Assembly (NCBI GenBank): GCA_013398015.1 | Contig: VZRR01010307.1 | Location: 62,001-126,000 of the forward strand | Direction: 5' to 3' | DNA from: Oreocharis arfaki | Taxonomy: Eukaryota; Chordata; Aves; Passeriformes; Paramythiidae | DNA length: 64,000 bases | Shown here: positions 26,047-39,215 of the stretch, in pieces | Layout of the letters: every line of letters starts with the position of its first letter | How positions within the stretch are numbered: position 1 is the first letter of the stretch | Program-made: the position numbers and the translations under genes | The notes under the pieces: generated by a model | Database searches by the model: none | What the model saw: the letters and a program-made list of their open reading frames with translations, nothing else | What the model was told of the DNA's origin: nothing

Positions 26047-28479
26047 GTTATTAACATGCAACATTAACATCTCCCTGTAATTACAGGTTTGTGATGAAAA
26101 CCTGTCTCCCAGCGGGTGTGTAACTCTAGAACCTGCAATGGTTCCTGGAATGTGATTCACAGCTCTGAGTGAAGGCAGGATTGTTCCCTTGGACATACTG
26201 GCTCTGCCCAGGGCGACGGCATTCCCACAGAGTACCTCACCTCACCGTTGCTCATGTGCAAGTGCAAACCCATATTTGCTTTACTCTTTTAAAAACAGTG
26301 CCCACATGGCACAGATGCCTTGAAAGTCAAGGTAAAAGCAAATGCTGATGCTTGCAACACGGGTTTCAAGAGCCGTGTTGTTAGATGGTTACGTGTGACG
26401 TGATTGGCAGAACATCTGCAGCTAAAGCAAATGCACTCTTTCTTCCTTAGCCTTGTCCACACGCCGTGGACTTCCTGCTGCACGCTGCCAGTCGGCACAA
26501 GGCTGGGCAGAGCGGCGTTGTCCCTATCAGGGCAGTGGGGAACAGGACTAACCTTTTATCTTCCATGTCGTCTTTGCTTCTGGTTCACAAAGGCTCCAGT
26601 GAGTTAATTGCTAGCAGAGGGAAGGGAAGATCCATATGCAAAAGAGGAGAGGGATATTTGCAGCTGGGAGTGAGACAAGGACAGGAGCTGTGAAGAGTGG
26701 TGATACAGACTCGACTGTCTGGCCCTGCAGAGGGGAACGTTTGTGATGGATCCGTGGAACTGCGGAGCTGGCTCGCCGAGCAGAGCCACAAGGGCAGGTC
26801 CAGACCTGTTGTGCAGAGAGCATAAAGGCAAAACCTGCCACACTTATAACGCATGATTTACGATGTAACCCGCACAGAAACAGAGCCCCTCCATTTTGTG
26901 AAACAGAATGTCCTCTAGAAAATATTTGCACTTAGCTATTACACGCAGATACAAGGAAATTCTTTCAGGAGGGTTTGAGTCTAATAAAATGGGAATGTGT
27001 GACCTGGCCTGCATCATTATTTGCCCAGTTTTATCCTTTTGTTATTATTTCCAAATGTGGAATTCTCATTCCTGACAATTCTGCAGGTGAAGCTAGGCCA
27101 ACAAAAAACAACGGTCTCCCACAATTGCAAGAAACACCTATTAGGGCCATAAGGAGTCTAGCAGCGCAGGCCAGCATCCAGAATGGCACATGTTCCCAGG
27201 AGCTGTGCAAATGTCCCTGTCAGCACCCAGGAGCCCCGTGCCCACACGGGTGCAGAGGTGCTGATTGGCATGGTTGGACCCCCACAGGGCTGGGCAGTGT
27301 TTGCTCTCAGCCCCCCCCTCTGAGCAGATGGGTTGCCATGGCCAAAAGAGCACAGTGTTTGGCTCTGATGTTCTGGGATGCAACAGCTTACAGATGGCAC
27401 CGTCCCCTCCCCTTCCAGGACGTAAATCCTCTGGGACAGAGGCCGTGCCATCTCTACGTGCTTGTGTTGGAGTGTTGGTCCTTGCATGACGCAGAAGACA
27501 GAGCTGTTGTAAGCACACCACTGGCAAGCTCCAGGGTTTTTTTTCTGCTCTAATATTTATGATTTTACCTACCAAAAAATCTCTTTTTATAAAATGTGAA
27601 TGTTCCCACTTCTACGCCTGCCAGATATTACAAGTGGGAGAGCTGGATCCCTCAAGTGTGTCCTTGTTTCTGGTTATAAAACCAAATTTGGACACCGGCA
27701 TACAATGTTTGCAAAGGGGTTTCCGTTGGTTTTGTGGCACAGACATGGCGAGTCCCGGTGCCTGGTGTTTGCCAGTGGTCAGTGGGGTTGCGGGCTACAG
27801 CAGAGCCACTGCTAGCACAGTGTGGGGACGCTGGGGCTGCAGGATGAGGAGCAATCAGGATGAATGCAATGACTATTTCCCAGAATGTAAACAGCCTTGC
27901 AGTTTAATGGCTCTATTTACGTTGATGGAGATCAGGAAACACACTTTGTTATTTTAGTCTGAATAAGCTCATGCAGATGGTAAGCAGAAGCAACGTGTTT
28001 GGAGTTTCTGGTGTTCTCTGACAAGCCAGGTCGCACATGAGTGTGTTAACCTTGCCTTTGAAATGCTCTTGATTTTTATCAGCTTGTTTACCAAACTGTC
28101 ACAACTAGGCATAAAACCACAGAAGACTCACATGCTGATATGAGAAATGTGCATGTTCTTGGTAGTGGAAGAGGAATCGGAGCTTTCTGCTCTTTGTTAA
28201 ATGCAGCAACAAGCCATTTTTTTTCTACAAACCTTGGAGTGAGCTGTCGAGTGGAGAGACAGGGCTACAGGAAGATGTTCCACGCGACAAATTGCTCCCT
28301 GCTCCCACCACCTCCAGCCCCCAGAGATGCGCAGAGTGGGATCTGTCAAGTTGCTCAAAAAACCCATTTTTATTCTATCGTTTACGGGCACCAGTGAGTC
28401 CCCTGTTCCTCCTGGGCAGAGGCTTCTCGGGTCATCTCCCCACGAGCTGGTGCTGCAACTGCGAGAGCCGAATGAGTTA

Positions 28480-28680
28480 AGCTGTGCTCGCCGTTCCAAG
28501 TGGGAGCGAAGAGCCATTGCAAAATGTTTTCTCCCCTGTTGGCTCTGCGTGTTGTTTTAAAATTAAATTGGTTCTGGTTAGCAAACAAGAACAGGACAGC
28601 AAAATTAAATTTTCTGAGGAATGTTGTGAATCCTGTGCGAAAAATAAACCCCAAAATATTTTTTCCCTCCCGCACTCTTT
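28480..28680. promoter_or_regulatory. Candidate conserved non-coding element with CpGs (composition-based)
   Basis: A short CpG-containing stretch (28380-28510) passes directly into an AT-rich block with words such as 'ttttaaaattaaattggttc'. No frame or repeat explains it. Weak, appearance-based call. Confidence 0.2.
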
Positions 28681-31600
28681 GGCTTGTCTTTGTCCCCTCT
28701 TTGCCTGCCATGCCTCCCTCTCTGCTCCCTCCAGGGGTGTGTTGGTGGGTGGCAAGGCTGGTGTCCTTATGCTGAGGTGCTGTGGAGAGCAGGAGTGGCA
28801 GTTAATGGGAGCTGGGATGTCATGGCTTGGCCATGGAAATTTATTATTTTCCCCCTTCTGCTTATTGTCTCACATCTTCCTTCCTTGCTCCTTTGTTCTT
28901 GCTGGGCTCCCAGACCACACTCTGCCTGAAGGATATGGCTGCTCCCTCTCTGGCAGATCAATGCCGTGCAGGTCTGCAGCATACCTTGGGCGTGTAGAGG
29001 GCACAGTATTCATTTCAGAGGCAGAAGTGGACCTATGAAGTATAACTCAGCCCCACACAGATGACTAGTGCCGGCCATCTGCAGCACTTCAGTCTCGCTG
29101 GAGTTCAGCACAGACTGCATTGGAGGAGCTACACCCACACAGGGCTGTGTGATGGACAACACAGATTTCTCCCTGTCTTCTTCCATCTTTCTTATTTATT
29201 TATTTGTGTGCAGATGGAAAATCTTTGACACAAATTGGCACTCCTCAGATTCTGTTCCTTTGGAAAGCTTCTGCAGCTCTTAAAAGCTTCTCCTCCATTT
29301 GGTCAGCCCTGCAGGCATTCACTGTGCACTTCATAAGTCATTTCTCTAGTCATTGCTTCAGTATTGTGTCAAGTCTTCTTGGATCTTTATTTATAATTTG
29401 GCATGAGTCTGTTTTGAGGGTTCAGCAAACTCTCACTGTTTCATGTGAGCTAGGACATCTTGCTTTCAGATCTTTAGGTGGCACAGCAGGTTGCTCTGAG
29501 TTGAGTTTCATCATACTCATGGTGATAGCCCCTGCACGTGATGTCCCGGGGCTATCATTGTATCCTGCATTTTACTGTCACTTTTATTTGGGAAGTAAAG
29601 CTCCTGATGCCTTGTATCCTTGCTGCCCTATGCCACCACTTCCTGCAGGCCAACCATGGTGTTGTTGTCCCCCCTGTGCTCTTCTCCAGGTATCTCCTCT
29701 TGGCCATTGCTGGAGAAGGGAGGCTCAAACAGTCCCCCAGCATGGTGTGGAGCAATCACACGGGCTCACCTGGCTGGCAAAGGCAGCGAGTGTCAGACAA
29801 CAGGTCTAAGAGAGAAGATTAAATGTCTCTTGGGAGGCAGCATGAGTCTGCTGAAACTTTGCTTCCAGGTGGCATGTGAGGATGGGCGCCTTGTCCCTGT
29901 GAGCAGTGTTTTCTGGAGAAGGGCTGTATGTTGGACCTCTTGCCTGGAACAGGGCTGGCGTGGGCAGCCAGGGAGCACTCCTCCCTCACCATCAGACCAT
30001 TAGAATAAATAAAACAGCTCTGCTTATGCTGGATGAAATCAAGTCTTCTGGATCGCGGCCTAAACACGGTCAACAGCTCCTCTGGGCCCTTGAGCTGCCA
30101 ATAGCTTGCACCTCCTAGTGAGTCTGTCCTTGGGAGGGAGCCATTGGAGGCTAAGGAAACTTTGCAGACCTCCATCCTTTGAGATGAGGGAAATCATCAC
30201 TGATAGGACTTGCAGCACCTCTTGTGTCAGGAAATGGAATACACAGGAAACACAGTGGTTAAAACCCAGCACTCACGCAGTGTCCCAGCCAGTGCCTTCC
30301 TGGAACATGGTTATCAACAGCATTTCCAAAACTCCTCCAGGGCGCTCTGGAGGCTGGGTTGCCCTTCTGCTCTGTCTTTGTGGTGATTAGATTGTATTTG
30401 AGTGAAGAGCCATCAGAAAGCTAATGGGGTTTTCCACATCCTATGATAGTTGTGGGCTTATGATGTGTTTGCCATCCCAGGACTTGTCAGCACTGGAATA
30501 CAAGTATAATTCACCAGAAAGAAATCATGACCAGCTAGGCCTGACAGACCAGCTTGATGAACTCCCTGCTGCTGCCACCTCTTCTAACCCGAGTGCTGCC
30601 TGTGTGACTCTCTTGACTAGATGGCCAAAAGTGCTCTAGAAAGATAGAGTCTGTTTTTACACACATGTGCATAAAATATTTCACATTCCTCCCTTAATCA
30701 CTAGAGATATCTGCTTCTTCATTGCCATCAGTCTTTGTGATCAAAGCTGTTGTGTTGCACAGCAGCACATCACCACCAGGTCTGGTCAGCGGGAAGAGAC
30801 TGAGGCTGCCTGAGTTTGCTGCTTTCATCCTGGGCATCCTCCGTCTCTCTGTTTTCTCTCCAGGAGGTGATCCTAGTGGCTGACTTGTCCTCCTGGTGTC
30901 CAGATGCTTGCTCTGTTTGTCCCCCTGGTGCTGACATAGCACAAGATCATGTGGAACCCTTGGTCTGTGGTTGCAAACATGGTTTGAGTTTTTATAATTT
31001 CATTCTATCACTTCTCTTTAAATGGGAATTCCTTATGCTAAAGTTTCAGACTGAGGGTTTGAGGAGATGACCTGAAATCTGAGTGAGAATCTGTTGAGTC
31101 ATTTCTGAGTGCTGTGAGCATAAGTATATTCCTCAGTTCAGAACGTGTAGCATTTGTCAGCTGTACAATAATGCACAACAACCCACATTTTGCAGGATGA
31201 GGCTTCCAACATCCACAGCCTCAGCAGTAAATGGAGCGAGGTCATTGCTAATCTAGAAAGTAAATGCTTTTGAAGCATTTCCTCTCAGGACAAGACTTAG
31301 TCTTTTCTTCCAGCTGCTAACACCTTCCTTCCTGCTCAGAGCAAGCCCGTAACCTTCCTCAGACACAGAAAATTTCCTGTTCTCCACTGTTGGAAGCTTT
31401 CATCCCTCCTTTTGTGTCTCCCTTTAATCTCCCCCAGCATGCCATGGTGTGTCCATCTGCCTTTCACTGGGCTCACCTTTTCTTGCACTTCCCTCTCCTA
31501 ATGCTGCCCGCATGGTTCCCATTTACCAAAGGTGGGAGACAGTGGGCATATCCCATAAGTAATCTGAGGCGATGGAATTTTCAGGTAGAATTATTTAATT

Positions 31601-34600
31601 AGAAACTGTCAAGCAGCTTGGGGGGGAATTTATATTAATAAGTTGATTTTAATATTTTCCATGCATTTATTTTTCAGCAGAGATTATGCCATATCCAGAA
31701 ATAAAACCATTTACTTAACCAGTGAGATATTCAGTTAAACCCTGAGAAATTATGCTTTTTTAGATCAATCTTTATCCCCAAGAATTGTCTCAGAAGGCTG
31801 TCTCCTCTGGCTGGGAGCAGAATCCCTTTCAGAAGTTTAATGGTGGTTATTTGTTTAGCTGAGTAAGTTGAAAAATCTGACAAGTCTATTGCAAAAACCT
31901 CAGATCCCTCTCTCAGAAGGCAAGCCAATGACACCATTAGCTTAATCCAGCACCTCATATACTCGATTTTAATATGACTCTTTAGCTCCAGAGTTTGATG
32001 TATTTTCAGTTGAAGGATTTGTGTTTCAGTAGGAAGAGGGGAGCAGGAGGGAGGGCAGTGCTGTAGGTCACTCAGCAGTTGGGTACATGTATGTATTAAA
32101 AGCCATGCGGAGGATGTGCTCATGAAAAGAGCTGATGTCTGACATCTAAATCCATTCAGTGAGTGGAGTAACTCACGGTGCAGCCTTTTGCTGTGTGTTT
32201 GGCCGAGTCCCACGTACTTCAAGTGAGTGTCCTCTGCCTCTTCTGCCTACATGGCTCCCTCTGGTTTTGACAGCCACCTCTAGGCATGATACTATTAATG
32301 GATGATACTTTGGGGCTACTGTCCTGGCAGGCTGTGTGAGCACCCTCCCCATCACTACAGTGACCAAGGATGTGCCAGCCAGTGAGGAGGAGTTGTGTGG
32401 CAGCAGTGCCTGCAGGGCGATTGCTGTGAAATTTAACATCCATCCCATCCAAGTCTGTATACCTGCAGTGTTGATCCACAGGGCTGGGCTGGCTTTGGGC
32501 TATTGTCCAGGAATATAAAGAGGCATGGAGCTTCCACCCAAGGCACTTGGAATGCTTGCATCACTAGGAGTCATCTCTGTTCTTCCCTGCTGACCTTGAA
32601 AGAACAAAGTAGTTCAGGTGATATCTCCATTGCACTAAAGCTGGAGGAGATGCATCCCCCTGAAATGCTGACAAACAGTGAGGGGAAGTTGAGAGTATTG
32701 GGGGTGCATCTGTGCCCAGGGGAGTAAAACCACTTCAGCAAAATGCAGAATTACTGTAAGAGGGCATGCTGATAGTGGCAAAACTCTGGGTGAAAAATGC
32801 AGAAAAGGTATTTATTGAATACATATGAATCTTCTGTATTTGGCAAAACAATTTGACACAGATTTCATAGTGATTATTGAGCATTTCTGTGGTTTAGGTT
32901 TCCTAAGTGGGCTTTCATTTGTTCTGTCCCTCTTCAGGTCTGCTGCTCTTTTACACGTCAGATTAATGTGACCAACAGTCATGTCACAGTTAATTGTCTT
33001 GATGAAAACTAAAGAAAAGAGCTGTTTCTATGTCAATGTGTTGCTTGCTTTTTTGCACTGAGTTACCAACTGATATTTTCCTCTTTCTTTGCCTTATTTG
33101 TAGGTATTTGCAGGGTATTTTCCTGCTGTTCTTTCTGCTGCTCTCTCTGCTGACCCACTGCACAGCTGCTGCCTCTCCATGTCTCGCTGGTTGGGAAATG
33201 CTGTCTTAAACTCCCTTCCCCAGAGATCCTCTTGACCTGTGCCCTGAATTTGTTCAAATTTGCTTTTTTTGAAATACATTATCTTTAATCCGTTTTACTG
33301 ATTCCTTCACTGCCCTGAATTGCTGGACTTTTTTTTCTTTTTGCAACCACTTGCACTCAAATTTACTTCCATTTTTGGATTATTAATCAACTTTCTATAT
33401 CAATAATATCCAAGTAATAAACATCCCCTCCCCTGTTACTTTCCCTTCTCCAGAGCAACTTTTCCCCACACATTCCAGCAGCTTGGAGTGTCTGGGACCT
33501 GCCCTGCTCTGTCTTCAGCAGATAACAGAGTAATTAAAATTACCAGTTCCTACCAACTCCAGTTACTTTAGCTGCTTTAGTCAGACATTCAAAAAGATAT
33601 CCTCCATGTTCTGTTTGTCATTAATGAAGTTCTGTGGGACAACTTCTGTACTGCTTTTCTTTTTCTTGGTCCCTGGAGACATGCACAGCATCTGTTTCTC
33701 ACCTCATTTTGAACCCCAAAATATTCTTCATATAAAAAACTCCAATCAACCCTCCTATTTCCTTCTTCTTTTTCTTAAGCAGGTGACATCATTTCATATC
33801 AGCATTCCCCTCCAACAATCTTTCCATGAAGCATGTGTGAGGCTAATTGCTGTAGTTGTTTATAAGGGCTTTAAATGTGTTTGTTCTCCTGGCACTTACG
33901 TGCAGACAAGGCTGCTTTGGCTCTGCAGCTGGTGGAGAGGAGTCTGAGCAGACCTGTCCTCCCACAGCGGATCAATTGGTTCATGAGATCCTAAATGCCC
34001 CACATAGCAGTGGTTTGCTGACAGAGCTTGGTAGGACAGCAAAGAGCTGAAGAACTGATTGGAAGCTTGGGACATCTTGCATTACTGTGAAGATGCTGAA
34101 GACCTGCAACAAATACTGCTTAATGAAAGTGTATTTAGAGGAGGTTTGACCTTAATCTTGAGCTATCCACAAGAAACAAATACCTAGCAGGGCAGGGGTA
34201 TAGCAAGATCCAGTCACCAGAAGGCCAAAACAGGTGAGTTTGGACTCAAAGCCAGATGCCTATTTTGACCATGGATGATAAATAACTGCAAAATTTCACG
34301 CAGGGGTAGGCTGATTTCCACACTTGCAGCAGATTTTAAGCTGACAGTGGGTACCTTTATAAAATATCTGATCTGTCCTGCTGAGGGACTGGGTTTGACT
34401 CGTGCACTCCACACGTGCGTTCCAGGCTGCCTGGTGCAGGACATCAGGCTGATGATGCTGGCCTTTTCCAGCCATTCATCTGTGACTCCAAAATCAGGTT
34501 CAGACTCCACCCTGTGTGCTTTGGTACAAGATTCCCCTAAAGATTAGCGGGGAGAGCTCCTGCCAAACCGGGTCCCTCCAGCTGAGCCGTATCTCTGAGC

Positions 34601-34779
34601 CCAGAGGAGCAGAGAGAGCCAGGGCCAGTTCCTTCAAATATTTTACAGACTAAGACCCGGGTCTGGGATCTGTGGGAATCAGTGGAGGTCTGACCCCAGC
34701 GGGTTGTGGTCCTTGCTGCAGCGCTCGCAGTCTGCACCAGTAATTGCCATGTTCCTCACCCGCCAAGCAGGGTCGGTCA

Positions 34780-35000
34780 CTGTTGTGTTCAAACACAGCC
34801 ACACTCGGCACTGCAGACAAGCCCTCTGACATTATCTGAGTGCAGCTGGAGGCATCTACTTTAGCCTTGAAAATGCCTCTTTCTTGGCAGAGCTCTGTGT
34901 TTATTATAATGCTGTCTGTAATGTGCAAAAGTACATTTCTGTTTTAACTTCCTTCTTTATGTACTAAAGAGTGTGGTTTTAATTAAGGATTTCGGATTGA
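34780..35000. promoter_or_regulatory. Candidate conserved non-coding element (composition-based)
   Basis: Repeat-free sequence of mixed composition ending in 'gtgtttattataatgctgtc' and 'gtaatgtgcaaaagtac', lacking coding potential. Appearance-based only. Confidence 0.2.
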
Positions 35001-35243
35001 AACATTTCCGGTTTTATGTGTTGTTTTTTGGTTGGGGTTTTGGGTGGTTGTTTTTTTTTTAAGACAGTTTTCAGTTAAAATGTTTCAGAGTTTTGAAAAA
35101 TACCAGATGCCCAGCTCAAAAAGTGTGTGAAGAGCCGTAGTCACTCCCTCTTCCTCCTAGGGAAGTCAGCTGCTTGGCTGAGTAGGAATAGCCAGGGACG
35201 GCTGATGGCGAGAATGGGGTCAGCAGGCAGGAGAGGATGTGCC

Positions 35244-35291
<48 letters not shown>

Positions 35292-35293
35292 GG
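35244..35293 (+). repeat. (GGGACA)n microsatellite, 7.8 copies, G-quadruplex motif
   Basis: The hexamer gggaca repeats perfectly from 35244 to 35290, followed by a further ggg at 35291-35293. This gives nine G3 tracts, eight spaced by 3-nt loops and the last by 2 nt, a canonical G-quadruplex-forming pattern on the + (gene-sense) strand. Translated frames give alternating Arg-Asp or Gly-Thr, which is only the repeat and not a protein. Confidence 0.97.
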
Positions 35294-38200
35294 CAGTTTC
35301 AGCAGCGCACCATGACTGCGGCTCCTTGCACGATAGGAAACATTGACTCAGACCCACAAAACAAAGCACCTGATTTTGTGGGTTCTGGATTTGCTTCCCA
35401 ATCACTAGGGATTGTAAGAGGAGATGGCCACATCCCTTTTGAGCAGCAGAGCGTTTCTGCTGCAGCACCCAGCGTTGAGGGACTTCAGGCATGTCTCGGC
35501 CATCCCTGGCCATCAGCTGCAGACCCCACCCTTGGGGAAGGGAGGCAAACAACTCGTAAAGTAAACCAATTGTTTTGTTGCACATCAACTGCCATAAAAG
35601 GAATAATAAAAACAAGCCAGATTTTAACTCTCCTGGCAGTAAAAGAGCTCAAAAACATCTTATAAAGGCACCCCAAATTTTTGAAAACAGCAGGCAACAA
35701 AAATTATGTTAAAACCAGGTTTCTTAAGCCGGTCCCATGATTTTTGTGAGTTTGACTCATGATTTTTGAATGTTGGGGTTTGGCAACACTAAAGTCCTTA
35801 GTTTGAATTTGTTCCCGATGTGGTAGTTCAGCCTCCTCGCATGACTGATCAATGTCACTCCGCTCTGGAGCAGCCAGAGATCTGGGGGGTGGGAGGCAAA
35901 AGGCCTGGTACGAGGCTCTGCTCCTTCTGCAGCTCCGGGGATGCCGTGGGGTGGATCTGGCTTGCATCCCTGCGTGAGGCTCTCCTGAATCAAGCTGTGT
36001 GTCTGCCACATGACAGCAGTTTAGGCAGCAAAACAACGGAGTATGGGAGCTGCTGGCTGGGCTGAAGGGGATTGGTGAGCTAGATGCACAGCATACCTGA
36101 GCTAAGCATCTTACTGAGATTAGGTGAACATGTTAAAAGCATGCTTTGTACCTGTGCATCTTTCATTCCAGCTTAGCCATGCAGCATCTGCACAAGGTGT
36201 TGCCCAGCCTGTTCTGCCCAGCTCACTTTTTGCAGGGAAGCGCTGAAAACATCCATCCTCTTGCTGCAGTGTTAGTGCTTCAGGTGCTGCTACAAAAAGT
36301 ATTTCTGAAGAAAACTTCTGCCTTGCATCTGCGGCAGCTTGAAAGAACAACGTGCACGCACCTTGCCTGAGCAGCAAGCGATGCACAGGCTATGTGGGTT
36401 CCCGTCATGGCTGTTGTCATGTGCCCTACAGCTGGCAGGACAAGGTGAGTGTGGGGACAGGCACTGTACAGTTATTGCCTTCTCACTCTGCCTTGTGTTA
36501 CAACATCCAGCTGAACAGCAAGCTATGGCGTTATCTTGTATGTACCTCTGTGGGCTTGGGCTGCACAGGGTTTCCTGCGCCTGAGAGGTCACACTCAGTT
36601 GCAGGAGGTCCCTCTCCATGTGGCTAGGGAGCAGCACTGTGCAAGGACCAAGTCACCGCTCTTGGCAGCACGGAAATGGCTCATGTTTGCACCTGAAGCC
36701 AGCTTTAAACTATATAAATCACCATTCCCCCATCCATGAGAAATGCTCTGCAGCTGCCCAGGTACCCCTGCCTCAACACCCTCCTCCCGATGGCATTCCC
36801 AGCCCTGTCCTCTCTGTGAGGTGGCCAGGGAGGGCATTTGGTCCTCCCATCAGCCATCCCTGTCCATCTCTAGCTGCCTGCCATGTGGGAGCTCGCTGAG
36901 CGCTTGAGGAGCTGACCACTTCTTACCTATTTGGGAATGCTTTTAAATTGTTCCAGGAATTGCTGTTTGTTGATAAATTGGGGTGATTGCAGAGAAGTGT
37001 TTTAACTAAACTGTGTAAAAGAAGGAATGAGCTGCAGCGCAGCACTGCCAGCTGTCATTTGATTTAGAAACACACATCATAGATTTTGTTGCTTTTCAGA
37101 CAGCTGCGCTTATAGCTGTTCTTATAGCCATATAAAACAGTCATTCTGTCAGCAAACAGTCTGGCAGTGGAGCTGGGTTATGTCTGCAGCCGTGTTCCCA
37201 AGCCTGGCAGGTTCGCTCCCTCCACGTGCATAGGTAAAGCCCAGAGGAAGGCGGCTTTGTGGCTGGTGGGGTAACCCATCCCCAGAGTCACAGCTTTGCA
37301 CAGGGTAAAGAGCAAAACTCTGGGCTGTGCCCACCACCTGTGCAGGGGATGGTGCTGACAGAGCTTGTCTCCAGCACCCCTGGTCGTTAGGAGTGGGTAG
37401 TTCCCACACTGAGAAGGGGTTTTGGAGGATTTTACCCCAAGTCTGCTGCTGCTCAAGAGTCTGGCTAACTGCAAGTCAGGTTCACAATCCACAGCCTGTT
37501 ATAGCAGTGCTCTATAGAGTAGATCAGGCCCTGTCTGCTGTGGTCCATCCTATTTGGACTTTGGAGCAAAAGCTGAGAGTCACAGAGACTGGAATCAGAT
37601 TTCTAAAATTTCCTCAAGAGCAGGGAGATAGTGCTATCAATCTGGAGCTTTATGCAGGATCAATATATAGCTTTTCATAAAACCTTTTCCAGGAAGTGTT
37701 TCCTATGTAAAAGACCAGCTTCAAATGCCTGGACAAAATAATATTTGAATAGTTCCTACTCATTTTATTTGCATTCCTTTATCCAAAATGGAATGACTCA
37801 AGCGAGCTGCTGACTTGACTCACTCCTGCACACGCTGTTTCCCAGCAATCCCTTGTGCAAGCGGTCAGTGAGATGGAATTGCCACGCAGGCTGTCACCGT
37901 CTCTTGACGGGACAAGCTGCCTCCCACAGAGGCTCCAAGGACACCCAGAAGTGCAGGCACTGCTGAGCACTGAGGATGCTGAGGAGCTGTGCCCAGGTTT
38001 TCCCTGGAACAATTTCCATGGCTCAGATCCAGTGATCTGGGGTGGCCTAGAAGATGCGGAAGAGCAGGTGGTGCTCACAGTCTTATTTTCCCTTGCTCTG
38101 TTCTTCAGCTCCACTCAAACATGTAGCACTCTCCCTGCTCACCTCCATTTCCCTCTGAAACTTCAGAAGATGCTGGATTCATCATGATCCAAAAGGGAAA

Positions 38201-38308
38201 ATACCTTAAGTTATGCAGCAGGAGAAAACAGCTTTCTTAGCTGTAATATGATCCTGGTTTCTTCCCAGACACCAGACTGGAACAGAGGGTTTGGAAATTG
38301 CCCCTCTG
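35294..38308. other. Intronic sequence, no gene seen
   Basis: Ordinary intron. An AT-rich stretch near 35560-35700 follows the hexamer array. No exon, RNA gene or LINE fragment was recognised. Confidence 0.5.
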
Positions 38309-39215
38309 GCCATTATCTGAGCTTTACAGCACTTGGAGATTGAACCCAGATCCCACATCTCTTCTGAAGTTCCACGTCAATTTACACTTGTTCCTAGAAA
38401 CCATTACTGTCCTGTGAGCTCTTTACCACGCGAGGATTGAAAACAGAGCTATTCTGCTCATTTGAGCTCTCTTTTTTTGCATGAAGGCAGAGCTCAGGGC
38501 TCATTCCTTTTTCTCACCATGTGAGGATTAAGCCCAATCCTGACTGTTATCCGACCTCGATACCACTTACACACTGAACCCCATGCCTATGGCTTTTATC
38601 TGAGCCCTTACAGCATTTGGAAACAGGCCATGCCCCTTGTCTGGTATCAAAAGAATTATATTAATTTGGGGTTCATTCCACAAAATGAGGCTGTCAGCCA
38701 GACTCCTTAGCAATTGGATATTGAACCCAGACCTCGTGGTTGTCTTCCAAGTTATATGCCAGCTGGGAACTCAGCCCACAATCCATGGCTGCCAGCCAAG
38801 CTCCTTATTGGCGAGAGATCGACACCAAGCCCCCAGACCGCTATTTCTCTACGGCGGTGTTAAGGACTAAACCTTGCTCACGTGGTCAGCATAATCACCT
38901 CTGCGCTGGCAGTGAAATGAAAAATCTAGTTAAAGACTTGAATGAATATTGAGGGTCGATGTTCGGCTGCTTAAAGACCAGGGATGATGACAATCCCCTT
39001 GGAAAATGGCCCCCTTGATACTCCAGAAGGAATGACCCCAGATCCCCCATCTGTCCTCCAGCTGGATATAAAATCCAGGTTCTCATTAACACACAGTGCG
39101 CAGCATTTCTTTGCTGGCTGGCAGTATTAAAGTCAGTTCCTCCAACTTTCAGATATTCTTCAGATGGGATTAAACTAGATCCCTTTTCTATAGCACCATT
39201 AGGCCCTGCCAAAGC
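38309..39215. repeat. Decayed tandem array (minisatellite-like), period about 49 bp
   Basis: A recurring core of the form g-a-t-t-g-a-a-c-c-c-a-g, preceded by 'ctccttacca(c)ttgg'-like and followed by 'tgg ctgtcagcca'-like sequence, recurs with regular spacing. Core positions are about 38338, 38435, 38526, 38572, 38619, 38669, 38719, 38767, 38817, 38865, 38913, 39030 and 39168. The run 38526-38913 has steps of 46, 47, 50, 50, 48, 50, 48 and 48 bp. Units such as 'ttagcaattggatattgaac' (38708), 'ttacagcacttggagattga' (38324) and 'accacgcgaggattga' (38425) are plainly related but diverged. The period is not a multiple of three, so no repeat protein is implied. Edges are uncertain and may extend to about 38230 and 39350. 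Family unknown to me. Confidence 0.65.

Larger units (their letters stand above)
24381..35243. other. Intronic sequence, no gene seen
   Basis: No exon or LINE fragment was recognised. Contains an 18-bp tandem duplication at 26011-26046, an 8-bp inverted repeat (26355-26362 with 26373-26380), and blocks of CNE-like composition at 28480-28680, 31590-31720 and 34780-35000. The frames at 26975-27553, 28484-29038 and 29204-29809 have no recognisable protein features. Confidence 0.5.

Noticed and set aside
26975..27553. 192-codon plus-strand frame
   Set aside because: Cys-rich only by composition; no zinc-binding spacing or known domain; sits in intron.
29204..29809. 201-codon plus-strand frame (alternative start)
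   Set aside because: No protein features and no exon-like boundaries; other frames of similar length overlap it.
31731..32222. 163-codon antisense frame with a few LINE-like words
   Set aside because: I tried to match it to CR1 reverse transcriptase and found no ordered similarity; left as unannotated intron.
35237..35665. Open frame with an Arg-Asp dipeptide repeat
   Set aside because: The peptide repeat is just the translation of the (GGGACA)n array; other frames give Gly-Thr or Pro-Cys repeats in the same way.
36940..37030. Possible antisense CR1/L3-like scrap ('aaattgttccaggaattgct')
   Set aside because: Only one motif fits, and neighbouring motifs of the family are missing.
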